The notes under the pieces are model-generated. The model was not told the DNA's origin, ran no database searches, and saw only the letters and a list, made by a program, of their open reading frames with translations. Source: Lepas anatifera (lineage: Eukaryota > Arthropoda > Thecostraca > Lepadidae). Taken from it: a stretch of DNA of 64,000 nt. The translations under genes and the position numbers were made by a program. Shown here one piece after another: positions 23,422 to 34,369 of this stretch (positions within the stretch are counted from its first letter, which is position 1; every line of letters begins with the position of its first letter). Location of the stretch: NCBI GenBank assembly GCA_034440635.1, contig JAOTON010001680.1, positions 1,616,001-1,680,000 on the forward strand. Direction: 5' to 3'.

Positions 23422-23612
23422 CCGCTCGGTCTGTGTCCAGCAGGCGTTTCACTGGTTCCGTGTTTATTCGTCCGCTCGGTCTGTGTCCAACAGGTATTTC
23501 ACTGGTCTCGTGTTGGCACGTCCGCTCGGTCTGTGCCCAGTAGGCGTTTCACTGGTTCAGTGATAATACATCCGCTCGGTCTGTGTCCAGCAGGCGTTTC
23601 ACTGGTTTGCTG
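23422..23612. repeat. Four-copy 50-bp tandem repeat
   Basis: Units begin at 23422, 23472, 23522 and 23572, each opening CCGCTCGGTCTGTGYCCARY and continuing with a TTTCACTGGT block. The spacing is exactly 50 bp. Because 50 is not a multiple of three, the open frame that covers the array cycles through different peptides and is unlikely to be a gene. Confidence 0.92.
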
Positions 23613-23719
23613 GTGCCGGATGTGAAATGGAGCCATCGGGGGTACTTTCCAGTTATTTGGAAACTAGAATTTGCTTTGAAGGCATGTTATATGTACATAT
23701 TTTGACTGATGTTTTTCCT

Positions 23720-23860
23720 GGTTCTGACCAGGGGCATTACCAAGTAATTTTTACCGCGGGAGGGGGAGGGGGTCGGACTCCGGACTGGCGATAAGCAGAA
23801 GAGGGAGGTAAAATTTGAACACATTGGCTGTCTTTGAAAACTCTGCTGCAGCACTTCACT
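23720..23860 (+). repeat. Dispersed repeat N, copy 2
   Basis: Related to the minus strand of 6850-6985. It opens with CCAGGGGCATTACCAAGTAA and contains a G-rich stretch at 23757-23775 and TGTCTTTGAAAACTCTGC near 23831. Confidence 0.6.
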
Positions 23861-25218
23861 GCCAATAAATTCGTAACCATTTACGTGAGTTAACGCAGAT
23901 GATAGAGAGAAAATGCAAAAGGATTAGCCAAGCTCCATAATTCTTAAGGGACATCCTCCCAGTTCACGAGTTGGGGGAAGCGCCTCTACCCGATTCCACC
24001 ACTTTTGACGTCCATAATTTTGACTCATTCCATTTAGCACTTTTCCAATGCTTCATTTACGAAAGGTGAAGAGACAGCTGTAAGCTGGCTAGAGAGGACA
24101 ACAATGAAATAATTTTTCATTTGATTCAGCCATTTAGATGACCAGGTTATCCTTAGAAAATACACAAATGCATATGCTTGCTTGAATTCATTCGGCCATT
24201 TCAGTGTAGCATAAAGCAAACGGAGTGCAACCTGGCGAGAGGGTATGCAACGCTGCGTGTCTCTGTTATATATTTCTTAGAAATTGTATCAAAATTTACA
24301 CTCCGATTATATAATCAGGAAATTATGTATTTTAATGAACATATCAACAGCACTATTCTAAATGCTTCTAAAAATATACAAAAGTTTAAGGAAATCCAGT
24401 ACATAGGTCTGTAAGGTCCATTCTATAACTTTCTAATAGGCCATGAACGCACGACCGACCATTGTTTTCACACTGCAGCGGCGATTGAGTGTTGTTCTGA
24501 CACTAAACTGGCCTCTTGTTGGAGGTGCTCGGGTGGAAGTGTTTTGAGAGGCCGGCTACGCGGTCTGTCCAGGCCAGGGTAAGATACCAGGCCGCTCTGG
24601 CCAACACTTATCCTCTCCGCGTCTCTTCAGCTACCGTCGATGTCGAAGACTGGGACTGTCGTAGGCTCACCACAAGCCAGGTGTGGAATTCTCAGGCGCT
24701 GGGGCGCATACAAACCGGCAATCATATATACACCAACGCCGGATTCAGGGGTTGAATTCAGACCTTGGAATTGGTAGTAGCTGGAAAATCCCGCCCACTA
24801 GCCAACCAGGGATCGCGACAGACCTTGAACATTGAAACTATGAAGCTAATTTTAGTTAAGTTTATTGTCGAACATTAACGAACCCGCGTCCTTGAAATGA
24901 CATAGCAATAATAAATTTTGGAGAAGAATGAAAAAGCAGCCACCCTATCTGCAAATGAGAAGAGAGCTGGAAGGAATCGAACATGAGAAAATTGATTGAA
25001 TAAAACCGAAAAAGAGATAATTGCATGATGATAATTGCATTAATGAAAAATGAATGTGATGAGCCTTGCATGCATCAGCTAAATCAGTAACGCCGTGGGC
25101 AAGAAGTTGATGGGTAACAGTTTCGAACCATGTGCGTCTCAGATGTCCTTTTTGGTCGGTAGTGTTTTCGAGTGTTTTGGGTAGTACTTACAGGGCTATT
25201 GGGCATACATGAATGACC
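23861..25218. other. Unassigned DNA including short repeat O copy 2
   Basis: 24775-24842 repeats the pattern seen at 8320-8385, with CTAGCCAACCAGGGATCGCG and ACCTTGAACATT. Otherwise no gene or element is recognised. Confidence 0.4.
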
Positions 25219-25235
25219 TTAAGTAAACCACGAAG

Positions 25236-25363
25236 GGGCGCGGTGTGGTGGTCCACTGCTGCCCACGCAGCCGACCCGGTTCGCCCGGCGGCTTCCCTGA
25301 ACAAGGAGCGCTGGTCCCGAAACCCTTCCACAATGCGACGCCTCCCTGTTTTTCCAATAATTA
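25236..25363 (+). mobile_element. Short tRNA-headed SINE with perfect 17-bp target duplication
   Basis: The 128-bp insert is flanked by exact copies of TTAAGTAAACCACGAAG at 25219-25235 and 25364-25380. Its start, GGGCGCGGTGTGGTGGTCCA, looks like a pol III A-box region, and CCCGGTTCGCCCGG near 25276-25289 resembles a B box at tRNA-like spacing. About 70 bp of unrelated body and an AT-rich end, CCAATAATTA, follow. A perfect long duplication implies a young insertion copied in by a LINE-type enzyme. The LINE in this window need not be the source. Confidence 0.85.
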
Positions 25364-25380
25364 TTAAGTAAACCACGAAG

Positions 25381-26090
25381 AAAATTCAGGAATGTGATTT
25401 GCTAGTGGTTTTTAATAACACATTTTACGCAGTTTTTAACATTTGGTTGCGGGGCCCCATACCAACTTCGCCGGTACCGGGGTAGGTATGCACCTACCGT
25501 CCCCCAGTAAGATCTCAGCAATCATGCTTGGAAGCGGAAGCAAAAGGAAGTTTTAGATAGCCCGTCTTGATCTATGGCCCAAAATTTTGCATACGCTATT
25601 CTGTTCAGATTACGTTTGAGCTCGCTGGAGGCCAAAATATGTTCTCATAGGAATAGGATAGAAATTTAAGTTTTGTGTCATAACGACTGAAAAAGCACAG
25701 CTATAAAATACATGAGAAACATTGAAATTCTCTCCTCAAGCCCTCCGAACTTATGGTCTTGTCTCGTTGAATCCTCAACTTAGCCTGGCCTGATCAGACC
25801 TAAGATTGGGTAAGTATCATAATAGATTGTAATGCATAGCATTCGAACCATAATGGCAAGCCAAACACGATAGTGTAAAATGAAATATATCTATCACCCT
25901 TTTCTCAGAGTTTATCGAACCTAAACAATTTTCTCTTGCATTTCCAATGGAAAGGTCATGGCCCTCACCTCACCCTGGATAATCGGTATGAAAAATACCT
26001 ACACTGCAAATTGTTGTTATAGGATATTCTACCATGTGATGTTAATCTCTGTTCGAAATATGATGTCTGCTCTTTCTGCTGCTTCTTTAA
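25381..26090. other. Unassigned non-coding DNA
   Basis: No gene seen. 25482-25499 contains a small palindrome, GGTAGGTATGCACCTACC. Confidence 0.4.
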
Positions 26091-26095
26091 AAAAA

Positions 26096-26138
26096 TTAGG
26101 TCAGGTCACTTGACCTGGACTGGTGACCTGACCTAATA
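26096..26138. promoter_or_regulatory. Inverted pair of doubled AGGTCA half-sites
   Basis: TTAGGTCAGGTCAC on the left is the exact reverse complement of GTGACCTGACCTAA on the right, separated by about 15 bp that also contain TGACCT. AGGTCA is the core half-site of many nuclear receptors. Whether any protein binds here is unknown. Confidence 0.5.
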
Positions 26139-26438
26139 TGAGCTGGACCTAACATTTGCAGGAGCTAAAACAACAGGCCCATTTGGCGGGTAGCTTTCAT
26201 ATGCTACAGATTCTGGCATTTGACATTTGGTTGGGGACAGGTTGGAGTTTTTTTCTCCCCTGGCAGAATCCTGCACAGGTTAGTGTTTTCCTGAGGTTGT
26301 TGCCGGTACAAAAGGGTTTGCCAAGAGCGCACTCGCTCTGGCTCGGCGGAGCACTGTTAAATGTTTTTGTGTGCGTTTATGTGGCGGCCACCATGGGGCT
26401 TCGACTCAAACGGAAAGCTAATCGACGTACGGACGGAT

Positions 26439-26592
<154 letters not shown>

Positions 26593-26879
26593 GTGAGTCA
26601 GAGCGGATGAAGGGCCTACCTACCCCACGTTCGTAAATTGTCACAAATAAAACAGTTAGAGATGGCTGATATGCGCTGGTGCCGCTGGCACCGGAGAAAA
26701 GTGGAGGCGCCGCCAGTCATAACCGTACTTCAGAATCGGTGCCACAAGTGCCTGGGTATTTATGGTCGTGCTGGGAAGCGGGCAGATAGACAGCTTTATC
26801 TGTGTGCCTCAAATGGCTCCACAAAAGCTGTGAATATATGTGCAGGTGGGCGACCACTATCTCATGGGTTCAGAAGCTT

Positions 26880-27220
26880 AGACCAGCAGCCTGCAGCGGC
26901 AGCTCAGCTCAGCAGTTCAGTTCAGCAGCTTTGTCTACCAGCTCAGTCCTGCAGCTCAGCTCAGCAGCTCAGGACATCAGCTCAACTCAACAGCTTAGTG
27001 CAGTCACTCAACTCAGCAGCTCAGCCCAGCAGCTCAGTCTACCAGCTCAGTCCACCAGCTCAGTCCGGCAGCTTAGCCCGGCAGCTCAGCCCAGCCGCTC
27101 AGTCCACCTGCTCAGTCCAGCCGCTCAGTCCAGCAGCTCAGTCTAACAGCTTAGTCCAGCAGCTCAACCCAGCAGCTCAGCTCAGCAGCTCAGTCCAGCC
27201 GCTCAGCTCAGCAGCAGAGG
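26880..27220. repeat. 15-bp minisatellite, CAGCAGCTCAGTCCA type
   Basis: About 20 degenerate units of a 15-bp motif, typically CAGCAGCTCAGTCCA. Because 15 is a multiple of three, the array stays open as a serine/glutamine-rich frame from 26638 (or the ATG at 26662) to 27348. A low-complexity secreted or structural protein is conceivable, but all plus frames stay partly open, no signal peptide or exon context is seen, and the array alone explains the frame. Confidence 0.85.
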
Positions 27221-27544
27221 CTGTGCTTGCCGAAGTGGTCTCCAGTAGCGTCACCATGGTCGACCCGCCCCGCCGATGTTATCCTGCAGATTTGTGGACC
27301 GGCCTGCCCCGGCCAGCTGACAAATACAATTTAGTGCCGTATTTATGAGACGCCTATCCGTGTGTGTCAAACCGAATGAATATGCAACATGGCGTGAGGG
27401 GCATGTCGGCCATCCATTACTGTGCGACGGAGCTGGTCGTTAGTTTTGACGGCGCGGCTTACAGGGGAGCAGCTCACCAGGCGGGCAGCCGCTGTTGCCA
27501 GTCACCTGTTTTGTGATAGAGCTGCCTTCCTGCTCCTCCCCCGT

Positions 27545-27578
27545 CATTTCTCTCTACTTATCTCTCTCTCTTCCTCTC

Positions 27579-27630
<52 letters not shown>

Positions 27631-27640
27631 TCCCTCTCTC
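27545..27640. repeat. CT microsatellite
   Basis: A pyrimidine tract of CTCT with minor interruptions, the complement type of the GA tract about 1 kb to the left. The two tracts flank the 15-bp minisatellite. Confidence 0.95.
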
Positions 27641-28200
27641 CTCTTTGCTTTTTCATATCCGGTTTCATAAGATAAGAAATGGAATATGATTGAGTTGTCT
27701 CTGCACAATAATGCGTCCCCACACACAAACACAGGGTCATTCATGTTTGTTAAGCATTAAGCTCAGCCAAGTTTATACATTGATGATATATCCAAAAATA
27801 GGTTATACCAATTTTAGAAAACCATAAATATTCATAGTATAACCCCATTTGTATATATCTTATTATTTCCTAGGTTCACGGATATCGGGTTCAATAAGGT
27901 GACGCGACATGAGTTTGGCCGTTGGTGTGTCCTTATGTCCCAAAAATGATTATTGCTGGCGGCTCAGATAAAAGTTATTTTGAGGCAGTATTTTTGAAAA
28001 GCGTTTCCTCCATTTCCGTGCTGTCAAGTGTAGTGTGGACGCATTGTGCCGTTACTATCAACATTCGACCTGCTGAGAAAGCCTATAGTCTGAGCATTAG
28101 TGAAAGAGTCTAAACGATATCAGCTAAAGTTGGTCGAGTGAAATATTCACCAGTTTCGCAGTGTGAAAATATACAATTGACGACAGTGCCACCTACATGT
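27641..28200. other. Unassigned non-coding DNA
   Basis: AT-rich sequence without a recognisable gene or repeat partner. Confidence 0.4.
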
Positions 28201-28224
28201 TGTCGTCTCTTCTACTTCCAGTGG

Positions 28225-28720
28225 CTGCGATGGGGCTGTCGAAGCCCCGGTCTTCGCAAACACCAACGGCTTGCTGGATTTAATTGCAGCGGCACGACCG
28301 GTGAGGAGAGTGAGCAGAGGGGGGAGGGGGAGGTCGTGCGGTGGCGTGGCGCGAGGCCGCCTCATCAGCCGGCGTATTCAGAGAGGCGATTTATCACGGT
28401 GGCGGCGAGACACGGCGCCCCGGTTCCCGCGGCTTCTGGTGGCAGCTCTCCTCTCCGCTGCAGGCCGCATTCTACCGGGTCGCGGCGAGCCCGGCTGCGG
28501 CGGCCGTTCCCGCTGCCAGGGCTCACGGCCAATCAGACGCGGCAGAGACACCTGCGGCGCGTCCCCGCCGTCCGATTACGATTGCGGTGCAGCAATTGTG
28601 TCCGCTACCGAACGTGACTTCGCTCGGCGTCACCGCGATTACAGTCGCGGCTGCGGCGTTCTGGGTGACAACTCAGCTCAAATGGGACATTTTGGTGCCA
28701 ACGTGGACCCAGAAATCAGA
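28225..28720. promoter_or_regulatory. CpG-rich island 2
   Basis: A GC-rich stretch with dense CpG, for example CGGCGTATTCAGAGAGGCGA and GGCCGTTCCCGCTGCCAG. Three plus-strand frames of 150-160 codons overlap each other here, which is what a stop-poor GC-rich sequence produces. No domain is recognised in any of them. A promoter or first-exon role is possible but unproven. Confidence 0.4.
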
Positions 28721-28884
28721 ACAAAATAGTATCTTGGATAGCTGGACCCGCGGGAAAAGTAATAAGTGTTCAATGATCCCTTTTCTTTTGTGTCCAGTCT
28801 TGAGGACAGAGGGGTCTGGGTAGCACTGTCGGCTACGCTTCGGGGAGCGCATTTCCTGCAGTTAACACATTTTTAATACACACA

Positions 28885-29295
28885 GGGATTCCGCACTATA
28901 GCTGAATGCAGCTGGAACGGGCGTGGACTTCCGAAAACCATTGGGGGTGCTGAAATTTGAAAAATGTAGATGACCAATATATAATCGAAGATAGCATGAT
29001 ACTATATTTGCATTAGGATCACGCATATGTTTCATTGGGGTCCTTCCCAATTATTGTACCAATGCCTGGTCAGTACGGAAATTTTGACGTTTACAATCAA
29101 AATCTACCATAAAAACATTTATTTTGCTTGGATTCACCGTTTTCAATGCTTGATACGCCTTGTGACGTCGCTCACAGCCTCGGTTCTACCAAATTAGGTA
29201 TAATTCGAAAGCTGAGTGTTGAACGTCCGGATATATCAACGGTACATGGCCATTGCTACCTAACTATAATCATAAGCAATAACTATGCCTAAATA
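28885..29295 (+). repeat. Dispersed repeat M, copy 1
   Basis: It opens with GGGCGTGGACTTCCGAAAAC and an ATTGGGGGTGC block. Further along it matches 33740-34000 in TTTATTTTGCT, AAATTAGGTATAA and TGAACGTC blocks. The opening motif recurs at 32484 and, in altered form, at 35452 and 37300. Confidence 0.6.
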
Positions 29296-29403
29296 TTAGG
29301 TTGGCGGCCAGTTTTCCGTAAGCAATCCACAGCTCAGGGCGAAACACACAGGGTGTGTTTCTCATCATGACTGAGGGAGCCATAGTTCGCTAGAAATTTC
29401 GGA

Positions 29404-29501
29404 GCCTCTGAATAAGTCGATCTGAGAACCCTTAGAATGCCTCCCAGCAGGGTGGCAGTTGGCAAAGCCGTATAACCTTGGCAGTTGGCGCGTCGTTAAA
29501 C
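29404..29501 (+). mobile_element. 5'-truncated SINE fragment, same family as 63.5 kb
   Basis: GCCTCTGAATAAGTCGATCT through GTCGTTAAACCC matches the reverse complement of 63488-63588, which is the body of the tRNA-headed SINE there. The tRNA head is missing, as is common for SINE copies truncated at the 5' end. Confidence 0.8.
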
Positions 29502-29719
29502 CCACACAATTATCGTAGTTATTACTCATCAGGCTCTGAAGGCTTCTGAAACGGAGGAGACTCCTGAATCTAGCGGAGGACCTCCGATAATTTTATGGGG
29601 ACCAGGCATCCATGGCGCTGGAATACCTGTTCACCAGCACCAAATATGTGAGTTATTGTGCTTTGCTAAAGGGATATATCTGCGGCTAGAGGATTAAAAT
29701 GGCTGATTTAAAACAAAAC

Positions 29720-30010
29720 TGTATATGGGGATATGTATAAAGTAAGATGAATAACACTGAAACTTGTTTACCAGAAAATTAATTTATTTGTTTTGACAAT
29801 ATATTAAACTCGACAATTTCAAGTTCACCTCCATCTTCTTGGAATGATTACAATTGCCCAGAAAAAGAATCCGTCAGAAAGTACAGCTCCCTCTGTTACA
29901 CACACGACATCCTTTATCCCGGTGACTAAGAGTTCCATGCCCGAAGTACCAATAGGTACTGATACTCTTTCACTCATCAAATAGTAGTATGTCGGGTCAA
30001 GATAACCTAA
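29720..30010 (-). repeat. Dispersed repeat K, copy 1
   Basis: The reverse complement aligns with 38100-38375 through AGAGTATCAGTACCTATTGG, CCGGGATAAAGGATG and AAGAAGATGGA blocks. Copy 1 is open as a 72-codon minus frame at 29825-30043, but copy 2 has stops in that frame, so protein coding is not supported. Confidence 0.72.
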
Positions 30011-30229
30011 CCACTGTTTTTTGTTCCTATCCAAACTACACACCTGGATGAGCGATATGTGACAGCATGTTGTGCATAACTTCTTCCGGCTCTCGATGCC
30101 ATAGCTACATCGGGGTCGAAAGAAGGATAGGTGGAGGACATGTTCCCCCTAACTCGCGAATCAAGGGGAAGGTACCCCCAAAAATTGTGGGCTTCGACCT
30201 TAGCTTTCGCATTTTCTCCCTCCAAGCTG

Positions 30230-31070
30230 CATGCAACTAGTGTTGGTGAAGTGTATCGCTGGTACTGTTTTTAGAACAGCTCATATGCTCAAGATTCGTC
30301 ATCGCCAGTCCAGGATCCGTCACTCCTAAAAAAGTATGTGGTGATGGACGTCAGATGTGCCTGGCTATAATAGTAACCAATGAGCCATATGTGAACAGAC
30401 ATCAATTAGAAAACCCTATGCATTATCTATTCATAACTACTACGAAGCAGAAATATGTATGACATTTTAGCCAACTAACATAACGAACATTAACGCAACG
30501 CTCAAATGTCGCATCCATATCGTCCATATTTTCTATGCTTGTTGCCTAAAATTTCACACATGCTTCTTTTACTGAGAAGTTCCGAAATTCTAATGCATAC
30601 CAGGTTTTTGACGTCTCTTCACCTATTGCGTATATGTCGCTATCAGTACTGAGCGGGCGCACGGCACTCGCGGGGTCTCTCCCCACATATGGGTAAAATT
30701 TCACATATTAGCGACACGGCCCGGCCCGACCATCACGCCAACTAATTATAACTCCGTAAGGGTATAACATACCCCGGCGGGGTCGCCATCATGTTATAGC
30801 CTCATCAATCCAGGCACAAACTGAACACATCAGGGGCGGGAGGGTTTCTGGCTAAGCTCGTGGTACGTGCAAAAATGGGGCCATGTCAAATCATCGAATT
30901 TCCGTCACTTATTACGTCACAACTCGGCTTTTGCTGATCTGAAAAGGCTCAAACTGAATATGCAAGGAGCAAAAATGTTGTGATTTAAGAGATGATGGTA
31001 AATTTCATCCTGAGTCTAAGCGACCGCACACACCTATTTGCACTGGGTTGGTTACGTCCGCACCGACTTG
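30230..31070. other. Unassigned non-coding DNA
   Basis: No gene or partner repeat found. A short GC-richer segment around 30640-30790 contains CCCGGCCCGACC and CCCCGGCGGGG-like words. Confidence 0.35.
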
Positions 31071-31072
31071 TA

Positions 31073-31540
31073 TTAAAGGGAATGTGGCACCTTGGTCGAA
31101 TCCTGGAATTTAGTGTAATCAGGGGTACTTTTAGCCGAAAATCATGGAAGCCTCCATGGCTTCTCTGAAAGTGTAAAATAAGCTCAATATTTTGATTTTT
31201 AAAATTCTCCTCTAGGAAAAGAAATGACTAACTGCCTGGGGATGATATCATGATCAGGCAGCCACTACCATATTCAATAGGCTTCAAGGGCTTCGATTGG
31301 CTGATACTCACTGTGACGTCAGCATATGTCGTCACACCAACAGCCATGACAACTGCGGCCTGCTGCTAAGGGTACCTACATGTAGGGTAAATTTCAGGTA
31401 TATTGAATGCTTTTTTCTAAAGAAATCTCGAATGATATACAAGGCAAATGATATATTGAGTACCGGGTTTTCCGACTCGCTTTACAACTTGGCTATCTCA
31501 GTTAAAATCACGTTATGAAGGTGCCTGATTACCTTGAATA
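31073..31540 (+). mobile_element. TTAA-flanked inverted-terminus element, copy 1 (SINE-free)
   Basis: It begins TTAAAGGGAATGTGGCACC. The right end, GGTGCCTGATTACCTTGAA, is a decayed complement of that start. It aligns along its length with 63330-63985, including GGTCGAATCCTGGAATTTAG, AGGCTTCAAGGGCTTCGATT and ATGATATATTGAGTACCGGG. This copy lacks the insert present in the other copy and so shows the empty site. Confidence 0.85.
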
Positions 31541-31639
31541 AAAAGATCGTCGATGTTCAGTTGCAGGCTACTTTGGCAATTTCAAGGGGCACCGAGTATC
31601 GATGGGGGGGGGCAAGGGATCCCCTTTGCCTCCTGTATT

Positions 31640-32490
31640 ATCTTACATAGAGGATCCCTGAGACCAACACTGGGGGAGGGGCAAAACAAGTATTCGGGCA
31701 CCTCTGAGGTCCACTTTGGGAATCCCTGAAAACAACACTGGGAAGACCCTAGGACCAGCAATAGGTAGGTTCCTGAGGCAAAAAATCGAGGTGCCTAAGA
31801 CCAACACTCCGGGAGCCCCAAGATCAACACTCAAGGCTTCTGAGACTAGCAATCGGGGAAGGGGGACTCAGCGATATCAGCACTCAGGGCCACCCTGAAA
31901 CCAACACTCGCCTCTTACCGGTCTGAACGGGAAACCCTGAGGGGCGAACCCTGTGCGAACCCCGAACCCTGTGAACGGGAAACCCTCTGGGGTGCTTCTC
32001 TACCTGGTCGTTTCGCTGGGCGGGTAGCCTGGACTGATTTGTACCGCCATGAGATCGTCAGAGACCCCTTTGTTGCTCTGGAACCCAGAGTTGATTTGGG
32101 GCCCTTGAGCTGTTCTGGGGCTCCTCTTCTGGTCTTGAAGCCCTTGAGTTGGTTATGGAACCTTAACTTTGCGCTGAGTCCTTGAAACTGGCCTGGGCCC
32201 ATTTAGCTAGCCTGGGACCCTTGAAAGAGTATTGCACAGGGGAGCTCCTGACAGCTGGTTTCGGTGCCCCTTAGCCATTTGAGGGCCAAGATTGGCTTCT
32301 GTATTTCCTCAAAGGGAGGGACTGGATGGTAGCTTCGGGCCCCCATTTTGAGACCACTTTTAAGAGCGGCCTAGCCCTTTTTCCTTTGATGCGCGTGAAA
32401 TCTTTCCGGCCTTTCGAGCTAAGAATTTAGGCCCCCAAGGCCAACTCTGACCCCCGCAGCCAATTCTGAGTCCCCGAGGCAGGGGCGTGG
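31640..32490. repeat. Degenerate GC-rich minisatellite region
   Basis: Loose units of roughly 30-35 bp recur, such as CTGAGACCAACACTGGGG, CTGAAAACAACACTGGG, CTAAGACCAACACTCCGGG and, further right, GGCCAACTCTGACCCC. From 32080 to 32230 related words appear in the opposite sense, such as CCCAGAGTTGATTTGGGGCC. GAACGGGAAACCCT is duplicated at 31925 and 31975. Old and heavily diverged. Confidence 0.6.
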
Positions 32491-33735
32491 ATTTCCAAAA
32501 ATAATGGGGGGTGCCCAAGTTTGATAAAAAGTAAATGACCGCCATATGAAAGGACAGCACAACTTTATCTAACTTTTTTTATACAGTCCTTTTGAATTCT
32601 AAAAATGATCAACAATAGAATTTAAAGGGTATTTGAACATTCTAACCAGTATTTCATTGCATGTTCCTGGGCATTTCCAAATGAATACATATTCACACCC
32701 TTACAGGGTACCACTCATTACCCCGGCACCGCCTGTGCTCTTTTCGTACGCACCACTGCCTGGAGGTCCGATGGGACCCCCCACGATCTCGGGAACCGGA
32801 GGTGATATGGAAAAATCAAAACAGCGCTGGAAGCACCTTACCTTCTTCTACTCTGGATCTAAATTTGAAGCTTATCCGTCGACCTGTAGCGCCACAGTGG
32901 GCCAAAATGGGTCAAATTTAGACCCATTTAGAAATCTCTTAAAACTCGGGAGCCAGAGACTTATAAAAAATATTAATGTGTTTTTATCAATGTTTGCCAA
33001 TGTTTGACATCCTAAGGATTAAAATGCTATGCTATAACCTGTAAGGTCACGTTATGACCTTGACCCTAGGTCCAAGTTAAATAATAAACTTCCAAGGTCA
33101 TGTTACATGAAATTTTCGTTCTTGGGTCATGCTCATTACTATGATAATCAAATTTGGGACTGTGTCTTGTTTCGTTCAAAAGTTATAGACGCAAACAACT
33201 TAAAAAGTGACTTTTAGTGACTTATGACGACCTTAGTATTGACCTGACCTCGAAATGGATACCACTATGTAACTTTTTCAAAAGGTTTTGAATGATGTTT
33301 AGAAACTTTATCTAACTCTTCTAAAAGCCGAATTACACCCTGGTTTTGACAGCCACATTTTAGAAGAACGGAATCCCCTTACACGGGCTTGGTGATGACG
33401 TCATAACTCGTTGACCTGACCTACCTGTTGTCAATCATTGGTCATGAGTTGTCAAGTTGATTACCCCAGAGGCTGCAAAGCAACGCCGACCTGATCGGAA
33501 TCGGTTCAGAATAATTTGCAAAAAAACCGAGGGGGCCCGATCGGACACCTCAGGCGGGGATGGTCTAAGGCCCAAGCAACAGCACATCACAATTCAATAC
33601 CGTTCAGCTATCGTTTCCACTGGCATGTACCGTGCCAAAAAATATTTCAAATGAGACTTTAAAATGTTGAACATATTCAAAAACCTAGCCGTTCAATAAC
33701 TACCGCCGCTCGAAATGATTTGTCTAAAGCTGCTT
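32482..33735. other. Repeat-start motif and AGGTCA-rich unassigned DNA
   Basis: 32484 carries CAGGGGCGTGGATTTCC, the hAT-like looking start shared with repeat M. From 33030 to 33430 there are many AGGTCA/TGACCT words, for example TATTGACCTGACCTCG and GTTGACCTGACCTACC. No coding region is supported. Confidence 0.45.
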
Positions 33736-33739
33736 AATG

Positions 33740-34000
33740 TTCATTAGTGGCCTCTCCGATGTCCTCGTACCAAAATGTCTGTGTGCTGTATTGTTTTGTT
33801 CAATACAAAAGTGCTGGACTGAACAATCAACATATACCAAAACATATTTATTTTGCTAACACGCACCATTTGTAATACTTGACATGGATTGTGAATCCAC
33901 TTTCTGGCCTAGTTTCAGTAAATTAGGTATAACTTGAAAGGTGAGTGCTGAACGTCTTAATCTAGTTAACGGTGAAACAAATGACATTGATAAACAATAA
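33740..34000 (+). repeat. Dispersed repeat M, copy 2
   Basis: Matches 29020-29290 in order: a TCATTAGTGGCC block, ACATATTTATTTTGCT, AAATTAGGTATAACTTGAAA and GAGTGCTGAACGTC. Confidence 0.65.
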
Positions 34001-34369
34001 CTAATTAGGAACGCGACGTCATCCGAGAGATTAAGAGCGGAGTATCATAGCATACAAACTAATTGTCATGCCTCGAAATAGAAAGTCGGACAACCACGGT
34101 CAGACGGCAGTGTACAGTGACTTGTGGCTGTTTGTAGAACGGGTGGCGGTGGCATCCAGAGAATTTGGTAGGGGGGTAGCCCATGCTAAAGGAATACAGT
34201 GATGTTAGTGCCATTAAAAGATGCATACCTACTCAGCCAATTGCCTCGTGCATCCTGTGCTTTTCCTTGGCCCCTCATTGCTTAAAGGATCAGAGCTGTT
34301 TATCCCTCCACCTCATATAATCATTTTCTCAGCTTAAACTTCTAGTGTTGCACACGCATGAAACGTCAG

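Noticed and set aside
23422..23612. CRISPR array
   Set aside because: Units are contiguous tandem copies with a graded variable part, there are only four, and the window is clearly eukaryotic.
23416..23625. 69-codon frame over the 50-bp array
   Set aside because: The period is not a multiple of three, so the peptide changes from unit to unit; it is an artefact of the tandem repeat.
26638..27348. 236-codon serine/glutamine-rich frame, longest in the window
   Set aside because: It is kept open by a 15-bp minisatellite, another frame of 114 codons overlaps it, and the first codon at 26638 is TTG. No signal peptide or domain is evident.
28138..28823. Three overlapping plus-strand frames of 152-160 codons
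   Set aside because: They occupy the same DNA in different registers in a CpG island. Protein selection on all three is implausible and no motif favours one.
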